From positions 62,001 through 126,000 of the forward strand of contig NZ_QQGD01000001.1 in assembly GCF_003490935.1 (NCBI RefSeq): a DNA stretch of 64,000 bases, written 5' to 3'. Below are positions 50,923-59,658 of the stretch, in pieces. The position numbers and the translations under genes were made by a program. The stretch is from Haemophilus haemolyticus_M (lineage in GTDB: Bacteria > Pseudomonadota > Gammaproteobacteria > Enterobacterales > Pasteurellaceae). Each line of letters starts with the position of its first letter. Positions within the stretch are counted from its first letter, which is position 1. The notes beneath the pieces are model-generated. The model ran no database searches, was not told the DNA's origin, and saw only the letters and a list, made by a program, of their open reading frames with translations.

Positions 50923-52077
50923 TTAAATCACTCGAACACCTTGTGATGCAGTGCACACATAAAAAGTTTCTTTTAAACCTGTCGTTTTCTCGTAATTATC
51001 CGCAATAATTTTACGAACTGCATCGACTTTATCATGCGGCGCAAGTGCGACAATACAGCCACCAAAACCGCCGCCCGTCATACGTGCACCGCCACTTTTG
51101 CCAATAACAAGTTGAGCCAATTCAACTAAATAATCAATTTGTGGCACGGTGATTTCAAAATCATCACGCATTGAATCATGAGATTCCCCCATTAACTCAC
51201 CTAAACGAGTCAAATCATTCTTCTTCAATGCTTCTACTGCATCAAGTACTCGTTGATTTTCTGTTACGACATGACGAGCACGTTTTGCTGCTAACGGAGA
51301 AAGTGCGGTCAATTCTGCTTCTCTTTTTCGGAATTGTTCAACTGAAACATCACGCAACGCTTTTACTCCAAAAAATTTTGCAGCCTCTTCACATTGCTGA
51401 CGGCGAGTATTGTATTCGCCTGTTACCAAATCGTGCGGTACGTTTGAATTCACAATAATTACGGCGACATCTTGTGGTACGGGGGTTGTAGTGGTTTCAA
51501 GACTACGACAATCAATCATCAATAAGTGATTTTCCTGCCCAAGCGCAGAAATTAACTGATCCATATTGCCACAATTAGCACCAACAAATTGGTTTTCAGC
51601 CTTTTGCCCATTCAATGCTATATCCGTGTGAGAAAGTGGTAAATCGCCAAGTTGTTGGCAGAATTTACCCACCGCAACTTCTAACGCTGCAGATGAACTT
51701 AATCCAGAAGAAAGAGGTACATTTCCAGAAATCACTAAATTTGCACCTTGTTGAAAATCTGGGTAACGTTCTTGGATAAATTTTATAACCCCACGCACAT
51801 AATTAGCCCATTTGTGTCCACTCTTAGGAATTTCAACATTGAGAGAAAATTCATCAGTTTCATCAAGATCCGCCGCATAAACATTCCAAATATGATCATC
51901 TCGTTTTGTACCAGAAACGGCCGTGCCAAAATTAATCGCACAAGGCATAACAAAGCCGTCGTTGTAGTCGGTATGTTCACCGATGATATTTACTCGGCCA
52001 GGTGCATAGACGGTAATTTCTGGCAAATTTTTATGCTGTTTATTGAAAATTTGTTGAGCATTTTGGATTGGGGTCAT
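50923..52077 (-). CDS. galK: Galactokinase
   Basis: A 384-residue GHMP kinase (E. coli GalK 382) that phosphorylates alpha-D-galactose at C1. The galactokinase signature GRVNIIGEHTDYNDGFVMP is near residue 30. The ATP loop VPLSSGLSSSAALEVAVG is near residue 122, and GARMTGGGFGGCIVALAP lies near the C-terminus. The catalytic Asp is in NCGNMDQLISALG. It lies between galT and galM, with a small intergenic hairpin upstream that may tune the ratio to galT. Confidence 0.97.
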   Translation of the reverse strand: MTPIQNAQQIFNKQHKNLPEITVYAPGRVNIIGEHTDYNDGFVMPCAINFGTAVSGTKRDDHIWNVYAADLDETDEFSLNVEIPKSGHKWANYVRGVIKFIQERYPDFQQGANLVISGNVPLSSGLSSSAALEVAVGKFCQQLGDLPLSHTDIALNGQKAENQFVGANCGNMDQLISALGQENHLLMIDCRSLETTTTPVPQDVAVIIVNSNVPHDLVTGEYNTRRQQCEEAAKFFGVKALRDVSVEQFRKREAELTALSPLAAKRARHVVTENQRVLDAVEALKKNDLTRLGELMGESHDSMRDDFEITVPQIDYLVELAQLVIGKSGGARMTGGGFGGCIVALAPHDKVDAVRKIIADNYEKTTGLKETFYVCTASQGVRVI

Positions 52078-52116
52078 ATTTCTATCCTTTATATTAAATC
52101 TGTACTAGATCTGCCC

Positions 52117-52133
52117 CCTCTTTGCTAAAGAGG
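52117..52133 (-). other. Intergenic hairpin between galT and galK
   Basis: CCTCTTT (52117-52123) and AAAGAGG (52127-52133) form a short stem with loop GCT, flanked by GC-rich bases that may extend it. No T-run follows on the minus strand, so an mRNA processing or stability element is more likely than a terminator. Confidence 0.4.
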
Positions 52134-52145
52134 AGGCTGGCTATA

Positions 52146-53195
52146 TTATTTAGTTCTTTCTTTATAATGAACTTCACTCAAAGCACGTAATCGCTCTGCA
52201 GCCTGTTCTGCCGTTAAATCGCGTTGGCTTTCGCCTAACATTTCATATCCCACCATAAATTTACGCACGGTTGCTGAGCGTAAAAGAGGAGGGTAAAAAT
52301 GAGCATGTAGCTGCCAATGTTCGTTCTCTTCGCCATTAAATGGTGCGGCATGAAATCCCATTGAATATGGGAAAGAGGTCTCGAATAGATTGTCGTATTT
52401 GGTCGTCAATTTTTTCAAAATAACCGCAAGATCTTTTGATTGTTCGTCACTTAATTCAGTTAAACGTTTTACATGAGTTTTTGGTAAAAGCAATGTTTCA
52501 AACGGCCAAACAGCCCAATAAGGCACTAAAGCTACCCAATGTTCAGTTTCAACGACAATACGTTCTTTTAATTCCAGTTCTCGTTTCACATAATCAACTA
52601 GCATTACTGAACCATGTTTTAATAAATAATCGCGTTGTGTGCGATCTTCACGAGCAACTTCATTTGGCAAGAAACTATTCGCCCAAATTTGACCATGTGG
52701 ATGAGGGTTCGAACACCCCATTGCTGCCCCTTTGTTTTCAAAAATTTGCACCCATTGGTATTTTGCGCCGAGTTCACGAAGTTGTTCTTGCCATACTTTA
52801 ATCACTTCTTCAATCTCAAGTGCGGTCAATAATGGCAATGTTTTACTATGATCTGGAGAGAAACAAATAACGCGACTTTCACCACGAGCTTGAGAACTTT
52901 GGAAAAGCGGATCTGAGGATTTTTCAGGGGCTGGCGTATCTTCTAAAAGCGCGGAAAAATCATTTTTAAACACATAAGGTTTACGATAATCTGGATTTAA
53001 TTCACCTGTAATACGCTTATTACTCGGGCAAAGATAACAAGTTGGATCATAACTTGGTTTTTGTTCTTCATTCGCTTTTTCTTGTTGCCCTTGCCATGGA
53101 CGTTTAGCACGATGTGGTGATACCAAAACCCATTGATCAATTAACGGATTATAGCGACGATGTGGATGCTCTGTTGGTTCAAAAATATCACTCAT
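52146..53195 (-). CDS. galT: Galactose-1-phosphate uridylyltransferase
   Basis: A 349-residue enzyme of the Leloir pathway that exchanges UMP between UDP-glucose and galactose-1-phosphate (E. coli GalT 348). The nucleophilic histidine is in the HPH motif of MGCSNPHPHGQIWANSF near residue 165. Metal ligands include CYLCPSNKR near residue 50. FHAAPFNGEENEHWQLHAHFYPP is also conserved. ATG 53195 has AAGGGG upstream; the frame is open 16 codons further back but that part overlaps the operator. It is first in galTKM, under GalR/GalS-type and CRP sites. galE is not in this window. Confidence 0.97.
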   Translation of the reverse strand: MSDIFEPTEHPHRRYNPLIDQWVLVSPHRAKRPWQGQQEKANEEQKPSYDPTCYLCPSNKRITGELNPDYRKPYVFKNDFSALLEDTPAPEKSSDPLFQSSQARGESRVICFSPDHSKTLPLLTALEIEEVIKVWQEQLRELGAKYQWVQIFENKGAAMGCSNPHPHGQIWANSFLPNEVAREDRTQRDYLLKHGSVMLVDYVKRELELKERIVVETEHWVALVPYWAVWPFETLLLPKTHVKRLTELSDEQSKDLAVILKKLTTKYDNLFETSFPYSMGFHAAPFNGEENEHWQLHAHFYPPLLRSATVRKFMVGYEMLGESQRDLTAEQAAERLRALSEVHYKERTK

Positions 53196-53214
53196 AATTG
53201 GCCCCTTTCTAAAT

Positions 53215-53228
53215 TGTAAACGGTTACA
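53215..53228. promoter_or_regulatory. GalR/GalS-type operator upstream of galT
   Basis: TGTAAACGGTTACA is a near-perfect dyad matching the E. coli gal operator core GTAAnCGnTTnC. It starts 20 bases before the galT start codon, so a bound repressor would block the promoter or early transcription. Confidence 0.75.
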
Positions 53229-53269
53229 CAAAATACTGCGCATAAGATAGCAAATTCACAAAAATAAAC

Positions 53270-53285
53270 CGTGATCAGTATCACA
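53270..53285. promoter_or_regulatory. CRP site 1 in galT-galS divergent region
   Basis: CGTGATCAGTATCACA fits TGTGA-N6-TCACA with one mismatch in the outer base, about 75 bases upstream of galT. Confidence 0.7.
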
Positions 53286-53311
53286 TAATGGGAAAATCTC
53301 TGAAAGTTTTT

Positions 53312-53327
53312 TGTGATCTCGGTTACA
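53312..53327. promoter_or_regulatory. CRP site 2 in galT-galS divergent region
   Basis: TGTGA, TCTCGG, TTACA matches the CRP consensus with one mismatch in the right half. It lies about 78 bases upstream of galS. Confidence 0.6.
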
Positions 53328-53336
53328 AATCAGAAA

Positions 53337-53348
53337 GTAACCGCTTTC
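53337..53348. promoter_or_regulatory. GalR/GalS-type operator upstream of galS
   Basis: GTAACCGCTTTC matches GTAAnCGnTTnC exactly, 57 bases before the galS start. It suggests autoregulation of galS. Confidence 0.65.
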
Positions 53349-53404
53349 AATTTTATCTAGAAAGAACATAATAAGAAACGTGATTTCATTATGGAGAGCA
53401 TTCT

Positions 53405-54403
53405 ATGAGCACCATTCATGATGTAGCCGAATTAGCCCATGTATCTATTGCTACTGTTTCTCGTGTTGTAAATCAACATCCCTCAGTGAGTGAAGATACC
53501 CGCCTTGCAGTAAAACAAGCAATTGAACAACTTAATTATCAGCCCAATGCAAATGCTAAAGCCCTTGCAATACAAAACACCGATACAATTGGAGTGGTTG
53601 TCACCGATGTAACAGACTCGTTTTTTGCTATTTTAGTGAAAGCCGTAGATAAAGTCGCAGAAGCACACCGTAAAACAATCTTGATTGGCATTGGCTATCA
53701 CCATGCAGAAAAGGAGCGTGAAGCTATTGATACTTTACTTCGCAAACGTTGTAGTTGTTTAGTTGTGCATTCGAAAGCGTTATCTGACGATGAACTTAGC
53801 CATTATTTGAAAACAGTACCAGGAATGGTGATTATCAACCGAGTGATTCAAGGCTATGAAAATCGTTGCGTAAGTTTAGATAATAAAAAGGGAACCTACT
53901 TAGCAACAGAAATGCTTATCCGTTGTGGTCATAAACATATCGCCTATATTGGTTCTAATCATGCTATTTTCGATGAAATTGAGCGTCGCGATGGTTATCT
54001 TACTGCATTAAAAGATCACAATTATCCAATTATTGAGCATGCCATAACGCACAATTCACCAGACTTCGAGGGTGGTGAAAAAGCAATGATTGATTTACTT
54101 AGTTATAACAAAGATCTCACTGCGGTCGTAGCTTATAACGATTCAATGGCTGCGGGAGCCATTTCAGTTCTCAATGAAAACAATATTAGTGTACCAAGCC
54201 AATTTTCAATCATTGGTTTTGACGATATGCCAATCGCTCGTTATTTAATTCCTAAATTGACCACAATTCGCTATCCTATTGATTTAATGGCAACTTATGC
54301 AGCCAACCTTGCATTAAGCCTTGTCGATAATGAGGTGAGAACGCCATCAACAATTCAATTTAACCCAACATTAGTACGTCGTTTTTCTGTGGAATCTATC
54401 TAA
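53405..54403 (+). CDS. galS: LacI-family galactose regulator GalS
   Basis: A 332-residue LacI-family regulator. The helix-turn-helix is TIHDVAELAHVSIATVSRVVN at residues 3-23, followed by the hinge SEDTRLAVKQAIEQLNYQPNANAKAL. The periplasmic-binding-like core has VVAYNDSMAAGAISVL and SIIGFDDMPIARYLIPKLTTI. It controls galTKM and mglBAC, as shown by matching operators on both sides of the gene and by the same arrangement in H. influenzae. Whether it also replaces GalR here is unknown; only one family member is seen in the window. Confidence 0.94.
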   Translation: MSTIHDVAELAHVSIATVSRVVNQHPSVSEDTRLAVKQAIEQLNYQPNANAKALAIQNTDTIGVVVTDVTDSFFAILVKAVDKVAEAHRKTILIGIGYHHAEKEREAIDTLLRKRCSCLVVHSKALSDDELSHYLKTVPGMVIINRVIQGYENRCVSLDNKKGTYLATEMLIRCGHKHIAYIGSNHAIFDEIERRDGYLTALKDHNYPIIEHAITHNSPDFEGGEKAMIDLLSYNKDLTAVVAYNDSMAAGAISVLNENNISVPSQFSIIGFDDMPIARYLIPKLTTIRYPIDLMATYAANLALSLVDNEVRTPSTIQFNPTLVRRFSVESI

Positions 54404-54429
54404 ATTTGAAGATAAACGCACTCATAAAA

Positions 54430-54445
54430 TGTGATAGCGATCACA
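54430..54445. promoter_or_regulatory. CRP site 1 upstream of mglB
   Basis: TGTGATAGCGATCACA is a perfect match to TGTGA-N6-TCACA, about 145 bases before the mglB start. Confidence 0.82.
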
Positions 54446-54461
54446 AATCCGAATTTTTAAT

Positions 54462-54473
54462 GTAATCGTTTTC
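54462..54473. promoter_or_regulatory. GalR/GalS-type operator upstream of mglB
   Basis: GTAATCGTTTTC matches GTAAnCGnTTnC and lies between two CRP sites, so repressor and activator would compete or form one complex. Confidence 0.72.
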
Positions 54474-54478
54474 ATTTA

Positions 54479-54494
54479 TGTGAGTTTGATCACA
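54479..54494. promoter_or_regulatory. CRP site 2 upstream of mglB
   Basis: TGTGAGTTTGATCACA is a perfect TGTGA-N6-TCACA dyad, about 96 bases before the mglB start. Confidence 0.82.
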
Positions 54495-54589
54495 GATTCC
54501 AAGCAGATTATTCGCTAATATGGCATCAATTGCAGAATGTAATGCAATATTTATCTCTAACATCAACATTCCAAAATAGGAGCGTTATT

Positions 54590-55585
54590 ATGAAAAAAAC
54601 AGCAGTATTAAGTGCGGTTGCTTTGGCTATCGGTTTAGGTGCAGCATCTTCTAGCTTCGCAGCAAGTAACAAAATTGGTGTAACCATTTACAAATACGAT
54701 GACAACTTCATGTCTTTAATGCGTAAAGAAATTGATAAAGAAGCTAAAGCACTTGGTGGCATTAACTTATTAATGAATGACTCCCAAAATGCACAATCAA
54801 TTCAAAATGACCAAGTTGATGTATTACTTTCCAAAGGTGTGAAAGCTCTTGCAATTAACTTAGTTGACCCTGCTGCAGCACCAACCATTATTAGCAAAGC
54901 AAAACCAGATAACATTCCTGTTGTATTCTTTAATAAAGACCCAGGTGCAAAAGCTATCGGTTCTTATGAACACGCTTACTATGTAGGTACTGATCCAAAA
55001 GAATCTGGCTTAATTCAAGGGGATTTAATTGCAAAACAATGGAAAGAGAATCCAGCTCTAGACTTAAATAAAGATGGTAAAATCCAATTTGTATTATTAA
55101 AAGGTGAACCAGGTCACCCAGATGCTGAAGCACGTACAAAATTCGTAGTTGAAGAACTTAATGCGAAAGGTATCCAAACTGAACAATTATTTATTGATAC
55201 TGGTATGTGGGATGCTGCAATGGCGAAAGATAAAGTAGATGCTTGGTTATCTAGCTCTAAAGCGAACGACATTGAAGTCATTATTTCTAACAACGATGGT
55301 ATGGCATTAGGCGCATTAGAAGCAACCAAAGCACATGGTAAAAAACTCCCAATCTTTGGTGTGGATGCATTACCAGAAGCATTACAACTCATCAAAAAAG
55401 GTGAACTTGCTGGTACTGTGTTAAACGATGGTGTGAACCAAGGTAAAGCGGTTGTTCAATTATCTAACAACTTAGCACAAGGCAAAGCAGCAACTGAAGG
55501 CACAAAATGGGAATTAAAAGATCGTGTTGTACGTATCCCTTATGTTGGTGTAGATAAAGACAACTTAGGCGACTTCTTAAAATAA
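54590..55585 (+). CDS. mglB: Galactose/methyl galactoside-binding periplasmic protein MglB
   Basis: A 331-residue periplasmic sugar-binding protein (E. coli MglB 332). Signal peptide MKKTAVLSAVALAIGLGAAS ends near SSFA (residue 24). The mature part starts ASNKIGVTIYKYDDNFMSLM; FFNKDPGAKAIGSYEHAYYVG and the calcium-binding loop DLNKDGKIQ are typical. FGVDALPEALQLIKKGELAGTVLND is near the end. ATG 54590 has AGGAG upstream; the longer frame from 54530 has none. It is the first gene of mglBAC. An uptake signal lies within the signal-peptide codons. Confidence 0.97.
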   Translation: MKKTAVLSAVALAIGLGAASSSFAASNKIGVTIYKYDDNFMSLMRKEIDKEAKALGGINLLMNDSQNAQSIQNDQVDVLLSKGVKALAINLVDPAAAPTIISKAKPDNIPVVFFNKDPGAKAIGSYEHAYYVGTDPKESGLIQGDLIAKQWKENPALDLNKDGKIQFVLLKGEPGHPDAEARTKFVVEELNAKGIQTEQLFIDTGMWDAAMAKDKVDAWLSSSKANDIEVIISNNDGMALGALEATKAHGKKLPIFGVDALPEALQLIKKGELAGTVLNDGVNQGKAVVQLSNNLAQGKAATEGTKWELKDRVVRIPYVGVDKDNLGDFLK

Positions 55586-55650
55586 TTTCTCATCAATTTT
55601 TGTTGTAATCCAAGGGGAAGTTGCCCTTCCCCTTTTTAACGAGGTTGGAT

Positions 55651-57171
55651 ATGACATCTCAAACTCAAAGTCAAGACAGCCAAGTGCTGCTCACAATGAC
55701 CAATGTCTGCAAGTCCTTTCCTGGCGTAAAAGCCTTAGATAACGCAAACTTAACGGTTCGTTCACATTCTGTTCATGCTTTAATGGGTGAGAACGGCGCG
55801 GGAAAATCTACATTACTAAAATGCTTATTCGGCATTTATGCCAAAGATGAAGGTGAAATCCTTTTCTTAGGTCAACCCGTCAATTTTAAAACATCTAAAG
55901 AAGCCCTTGAAAATGGTATTTCAATGGTGCACCAAGAACTCAACCTCGTACGCCAAACTAGCGTAATGGATAATTTGTGGCTTGGACGCTACCCACTTAA
56001 AGGACCTTTTGTCGATCACGCAAAAATGTACCGTGATACTAAAGCGATTTTTGACGAATTAGATATTGATGTAGATCCTAAAGAAAAGGTCGCCAAACTT
56101 TCAGTTTCTCAAATGCAGATGATCGAAATTGCGAAGGCGTTCTCGTATAACGCGAAAATCGTAATCATGGATGAACCAACATCCTCACTTTCTGAAAAAG
56201 AAGTTGAGCATCTGTTTAAAATTATCGACAAATTAAAACAACGCGGTTGCGGAATTATTTATATTTCTCACAAAATGGATGAAATCTTCAAAATCTGTGA
56301 TGAAATTACTATTTTACGCGACGGTAAATGGATCAACACAGTAAACGTGAAAGAATCCAGCATGGAACAAATTGTCGGAATGATGGTAGGTCGTGAATTA
56401 ACACAACGTTTCCCCGAAAAAACAAACACGCCAAAAGAAGTAATTTTACAGGTAGAAAATCTTACCGCTAAAAATCAACCATCCATTCAAGACGTATCTT
56501 TTGAATTACGAAAAGGTGAAATTCTCGGTATTGCAGGTCTTGTAGGGGCTAAACGTACCGATATCGTTGAAGCTATTTTTGGCGTACGTGAATTAACCGA
56601 AGGAACTATCAAGTTACACGGAAAAACCGTGAAAAATCATACCGCACTTGAAGCGATTAATAATGGCTTTGCATTGGTAACTGAAGAGCGTCGTTCAACA
56701 GGTATTTACTCTAATTTAAGCATTGAATTTAACTCTTTGATTTCAAATATGAAATCTTATCTCACACCATGGAAATTACTTAGCACGAAGAAAATGAAAA
56801 GTGATACCCAGTGGGTAATTGATTCAATGAATGTTAAAACGCCATCACATAGAACAACAATTGGTTCTCTTTCTGGCGGCAACCAACAAAAGGTCATTAT
56901 CGGTCGTTGGCTTTTAACTCAACCTGAAATTCTGATGCTTGATGAGCCGACTCGTGGTATCGACATCGGGGCAAAATTTGAAATTTACCAACTCATTCAA
57001 GAACTCGCTAAAAAAGATAAAGGCATTATTATGATTTCATCAGAAATGCCTGAATTACTAGGTGTAACTGACCGTATTTTAGTGATGAGTAACGGTAAAT
57101 TAGCGGGTATTGTAGAAACTGCAAAAACTTCACAAGAAGAAATCTTGCAACTCGCTGCGAAATATTTATAA
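55651..57171 (+). CDS. mglA: Galactose/methyl galactoside ABC transporter ATP-binding protein MglA
   Basis: A 506-residue fused double ATPase (same length as E. coli MglA). The first half has Walker A GENGAGKSTLLK, signature LSVSQMQM and Walker B IVIMDEPTSSLSEKE. The second half has a degenerate Walker A, AGLVGAKRTDIVEAIFG, as is normal for this family, signature LSGGNQQKVIIGRWL and Walker B ILMLDEPTRGIDIGAK. ATG 55651 follows GAGG by eight bases and is preferred to the ATG 30 bases upstream. It powers import of galactose and glucose with MglB and MglC. Confidence 0.96.
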   Translation: MTSQTQSQDSQVLLTMTNVCKSFPGVKALDNANLTVRSHSVHALMGENGAGKSTLLKCLFGIYAKDEGEILFLGQPVNFKTSKEALENGISMVHQELNLVRQTSVMDNLWLGRYPLKGPFVDHAKMYRDTKAIFDELDIDVDPKEKVAKLSVSQMQMIEIAKAFSYNAKIVIMDEPTSSLSEKEVEHLFKIIDKLKQRGCGIIYISHKMDEIFKICDEITILRDGKWINTVNVKESSMEQIVGMMVGRELTQRFPEKTNTPKEVILQVENLTAKNQPSIQDVSFELRKGEILGIAGLVGAKRTDIVEAIFGVRELTEGTIKLHGKTVKNHTALEAINNGFALVTEERRSTGIYSNLSIEFNSLISNMKSYLTPWKLLSTKKMKSDTQWVIDSMNVKTPSHRTTIGSLSGGNQQKVIIGRWLLTQPEILMLDEPTRGIDIGAKFEIYQLIQELAKKDKGIIMISSEMPELLGVTDRILVMSNGKLAGIVETAKTSQEEILQLAAKYL

Positions 57172-57189
57172 AGATAAAAGGAACAAATC

Positions 57190-58200
57190 ATGAGTGCCTT
57201 ACAAAAAAACAAATCCTTTGATTTATTAAAACAAAATGCGATTTATTTTGTCTTGCTGATTTTGCTCGGCATTATTATTGCGCAAGATCCAACCTTTTTA
57301 AATTTAATCAACTTCAGTAACATCTTAACCCAATCTTCTGTGCGCTTAATTATTGCTCTCGGGGTTGCTGGATTGTTGATTACACAAGGGACTGACTTAT
57401 CTGCTGGTCGCCAAGTTGGTTTGGCTGCGGTTATCTCTGCAACCATGTTGCAATCAATGGAAAATATGAACCGCGTATTCCCTGAAATGGGTGAAATTCC
57501 AATTCCTGTGGTAATTCTTGCAGTTTGTGCTGTGGGTGCGCTAATTGGCTTGATTAATGGGTTAGTTATCGCTTATTTAAACGTTACCCCATTCATTGCA
57601 ACAATGGGTACAATGATCATCGTATATGGTTTCAACTCACTATACTATGATGCTGTGGGTGGTTCGCCAATCGCAGGTTTTAGCGAAAATTTCTCAACAT
57701 TCGCTCAAGGATTCTTCCGAGTTGGTAGTTTTAAACTCTCTTACATCACGATCTATGCAGCTATCGCAGCATTATTAGTATGGATTATGTGGAACAAAAC
57801 TCGTTTCGGTAAAAACGTATTTGCTATCGGTGGTAACCCAGAAGCTGCGAAAGTATCTGGCGTAAACGTTGCGCGTAACTTAGTTGTCATCTACATGATT
57901 GCAGGTATGTTCTATGCCTTTGGTGGTATGCTCGAAGCTGGTCGTATCGGTTCTGCAACTAACAATTTAGGGTTCATGTATGAATTAGATGCTATCGCCG
58001 CTTGCGTAGTGGGTGGCGTATCCTTCGCGGGTGGTGTAGGTACCGTAATTGGTGTAATCACTGGGGTTATCATCTTTACAGTTATCAACTACGGTTTAAC
58101 TTACATCGGTGTAAACCCTTACTGGCAATATATCATCAAAGGTAGCATTATCATCCTCGCGGTTGCTATCGACTCCTTAAAATACGCGAAGAAAAAATAA
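57190..58200 (+). CDS. mglC: Galactose/methyl galactoside ABC transporter permease MglC
   Basis: A 336-residue membrane protein (same length as E. coli MglC) with about eight to ten membrane segments. Recognisable parts are VRLIIALGVAGLLITQGTDLSAGRQVGLAAV, ALIGLINGLVIAYLNVTPFIATMGTM and FAIGGNPEAAKVSGVNVARN, the last a family signature near residue 225. A final LTYIGVNPYWQYIIKGSIIILAVAID completes it. It follows mglA by 18 bases, with AAGG before the start, and ends the operon at a strong terminator. Confidence 0.96.
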   Translation: MSALQKNKSFDLLKQNAIYFVLLILLGIIIAQDPTFLNLINFSNILTQSSVRLIIALGVAGLLITQGTDLSAGRQVGLAAVISATMLQSMENMNRVFPEMGEIPIPVVILAVCAVGALIGLINGLVIAYLNVTPFIATMGTMIIVYGFNSLYYDAVGGSPIAGFSENFSTFAQGFFRVGSFKLSYITIYAAIAALLVWIMWNKTRFGKNVFAIGGNPEAAKVSGVNVARNLVVIYMIAGMFYAFGGMLEAGRIGSATNNLGFMYELDAIAACVVGGVSFAGGVGTVIGVITGVIIFTVINYGLTYIGVNPYWQYIIKGSIIILAVAIDSLKYAKKK

Positions 58201-58227
58201 TACGAATAATCTCTCTAAAGATAACAA

Positions 58228-58258
58228 AAAAGTGGGCGTCCTTGCCCACTTTTGTTTT
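58228..58258 (+). terminator. Terminator of mglBAC
   Basis: AAAAGTGGGC (58228-58237) pairs with GCCCACTTTT (58244-58253) around GTCCTT, followed by GTTTTATA. Confidence 0.85.
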
Positions 58259-58360
58259 ATATACTCAATTCAATATGAATTCATCACCTCACTAACGATA
58301 TTTATGCAATAATCAGCAAACCCTGTATAATTGCGCCACCATTTTTATAGAGAGATAATC

Positions 58361-59095
58361 ATGCAAATTAACTTTACACAAGTATTGCAAGACAGTTGGA
58401 ACTTTTTCCGTAATCAACAAAAAATCATGCTGCAATTTGTCGCAATTTTATTTATTGTGCAAAGCGCGAGTGCACTTTTAAGCTTTCCAGTTAATGATGA
58501 AAATAAAAATGATGTATTAAATCTCGCCAATACAGATATCACGAGTTTTCTCTTTTCAGTTGCAATCACTCAGATTCTAACGAGTTTTATTGCAGCTTGG
58601 GGATTAACCTCAATCCATAAAATTAGCTTACAAAATTACCGCACTTTAGGTGAAACCTTCTCACTTACCTTGCGTCGTTTTGCAGGCGTAATTCTGTTAG
58701 ATCTATTAATGGTTGCCCCAATGTTACTTGGTCTTGGTGAAGCATTTGCTGCGTTACTCACAAAAAAATCGCCCCCTATCATGTCACTTATCGCGATGAT
58801 TGTTGGAGTTTGGTTCTTCGTCCGTTTAAATTTGACGGCAGTACATTATCTTTCGACTCAAGATACACTTTCGCAAACTATCCGAAAAATTTGGATACGA
58901 GGAAATACTCGAAAAGGCGTATTGTTTATTTACACCCTACTGGTTTATTTTCTAGTGCCAGTTCTCATTTTCCAATTAAGCGTATTTTCCAATAATGCTG
59001 TATTTGATATGGTAATAGGCATTTTCACCGCATTACTTAATATTTTTATGCTAGTAGTGACTTATCGTTTCTACAGTTTATTTATGAAGGATTAA
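58361..59095 (+). CDS. yciC: UPF0259 membrane protein YciC
   Basis: A 244-residue membrane protein (E. coli YciC 247). It starts MQINFTQVLQDSWNFFRNQQKIMLQF; several hydrophobic segments follow, for example FAGVILLDLLMVAPMLLGLGEAFAAL and VIGIFTALLNIFMLVVTYRFYSLFMK. Function is unknown. ATG 58361 follows AGAGA and is preferred to ATG 58331, which lacks a site. It is five bases upstream of yciB in the order yciC-yciB-yciA-yciI, close to the E. coli arrangement. Confidence 0.88.
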   Translation: MQINFTQVLQDSWNFFRNQQKIMLQFVAILFIVQSASALLSFPVNDENKNDVLNLANTDITSFLFSVAITQILTSFIAAWGLTSIHKISLQNYRTLGETFSLTLRRFAGVILLDLLMVAPMLLGLGEAFAALLTKKSPPIMSLIAMIVGVWFFVRLNLTAVHYLSTQDTLSQTIRKIWIRGNTRKGVLFIYTLLVYFLVPVLIFQLSVFSNNAVFDMVIGIFTALLNIFMLVVTYRFYSLFMKD

Positions 59096-59100
59096 TCAAT

Positions 59101-59658
59101 ATGAAACAACTCCTTGACTTTATCCCTTTAATTTTATTTTTTGTCACTTATAAACTCGGTGGTGTACGTGAAGCAGCCATCGTATTAGTGGTTGCAACAA
59201 TTTTGCAGATCGTGATTTTAAAATGTAAATACGGAACCGTTGAAAAACAACAAAAAATCATGGCAAGTGCGGTCGTTTTTTTTGGACTTTTAACCGCTTA
59301 CTTTAATGAAATCCGCTATTTGCAATGGAAAGTGACAATTATCAATGCCTTGTTTGCCATTGTTTTGCTCGTCGCACAATTTCAATTTAAAACGCCATTA
59401 ATCAAAAAATTACTTGGGAAAGAGCTACAACTGCCCGAAAAGGCTTGGAATACACTTAACCTCGGTTGGGCAGTATTCTTTATTATTTGTATGTTGGTGA
59501 ATATTTATATCACCCATAATATGTCGGAAGAAGCTTGGGTTGATTTCAAATCTTTCGGAATTATTGGTATGACGGTAATTGCAACAATTATTTCAGGTGC
59601 TTATATCTATCGCTATTTACCTAAAGATGATTCAAATTCAAAAAATGGAGAAAAATAA
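59101..59658 (+). CDS. yciB: Inner-membrane septation protein YciB (IspZ)
   Basis: A 185-residue membrane protein (E. coli YciB 179) with about five membrane segments. Starting MKQLLDFIPLILFFVTYKLGG, it contains the conserved FLGLLTAYFNEIRYLQWKVTI-like region and LPEKAWNTLNLGWAVFFIICMLVNIYI near residue 120. YciB interacts with ZipA and elongation/division proteins in E. coli; it is called intracellular septation protein A in Shigella. Its stop overlaps the yciA start by one base (TAATG), so translation is coupled. Confidence 0.93.
   Translation: MKQLLDFIPLILFFVTYKLGGVREAAIVLVVATILQIVILKCKYGTVEKQQKIMASAVVFFGLLTAYFNEIRYLQWKVTIINALFAIVLLVAQFQFKTPLIKKLLGKELQLPEKAWNTLNLGWAVFFIICMLVNIYITHNMSEEAWVDFKSFGIIGMTVIATIISGAYIYRYLPKDDSNSKNGEK

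Noticed and set aside
56521..56580. Degenerate second Walker A in MglA as a sign of damage
   Set aside because: A degenerate second ATP site is normal in MglA and related sugar importers.
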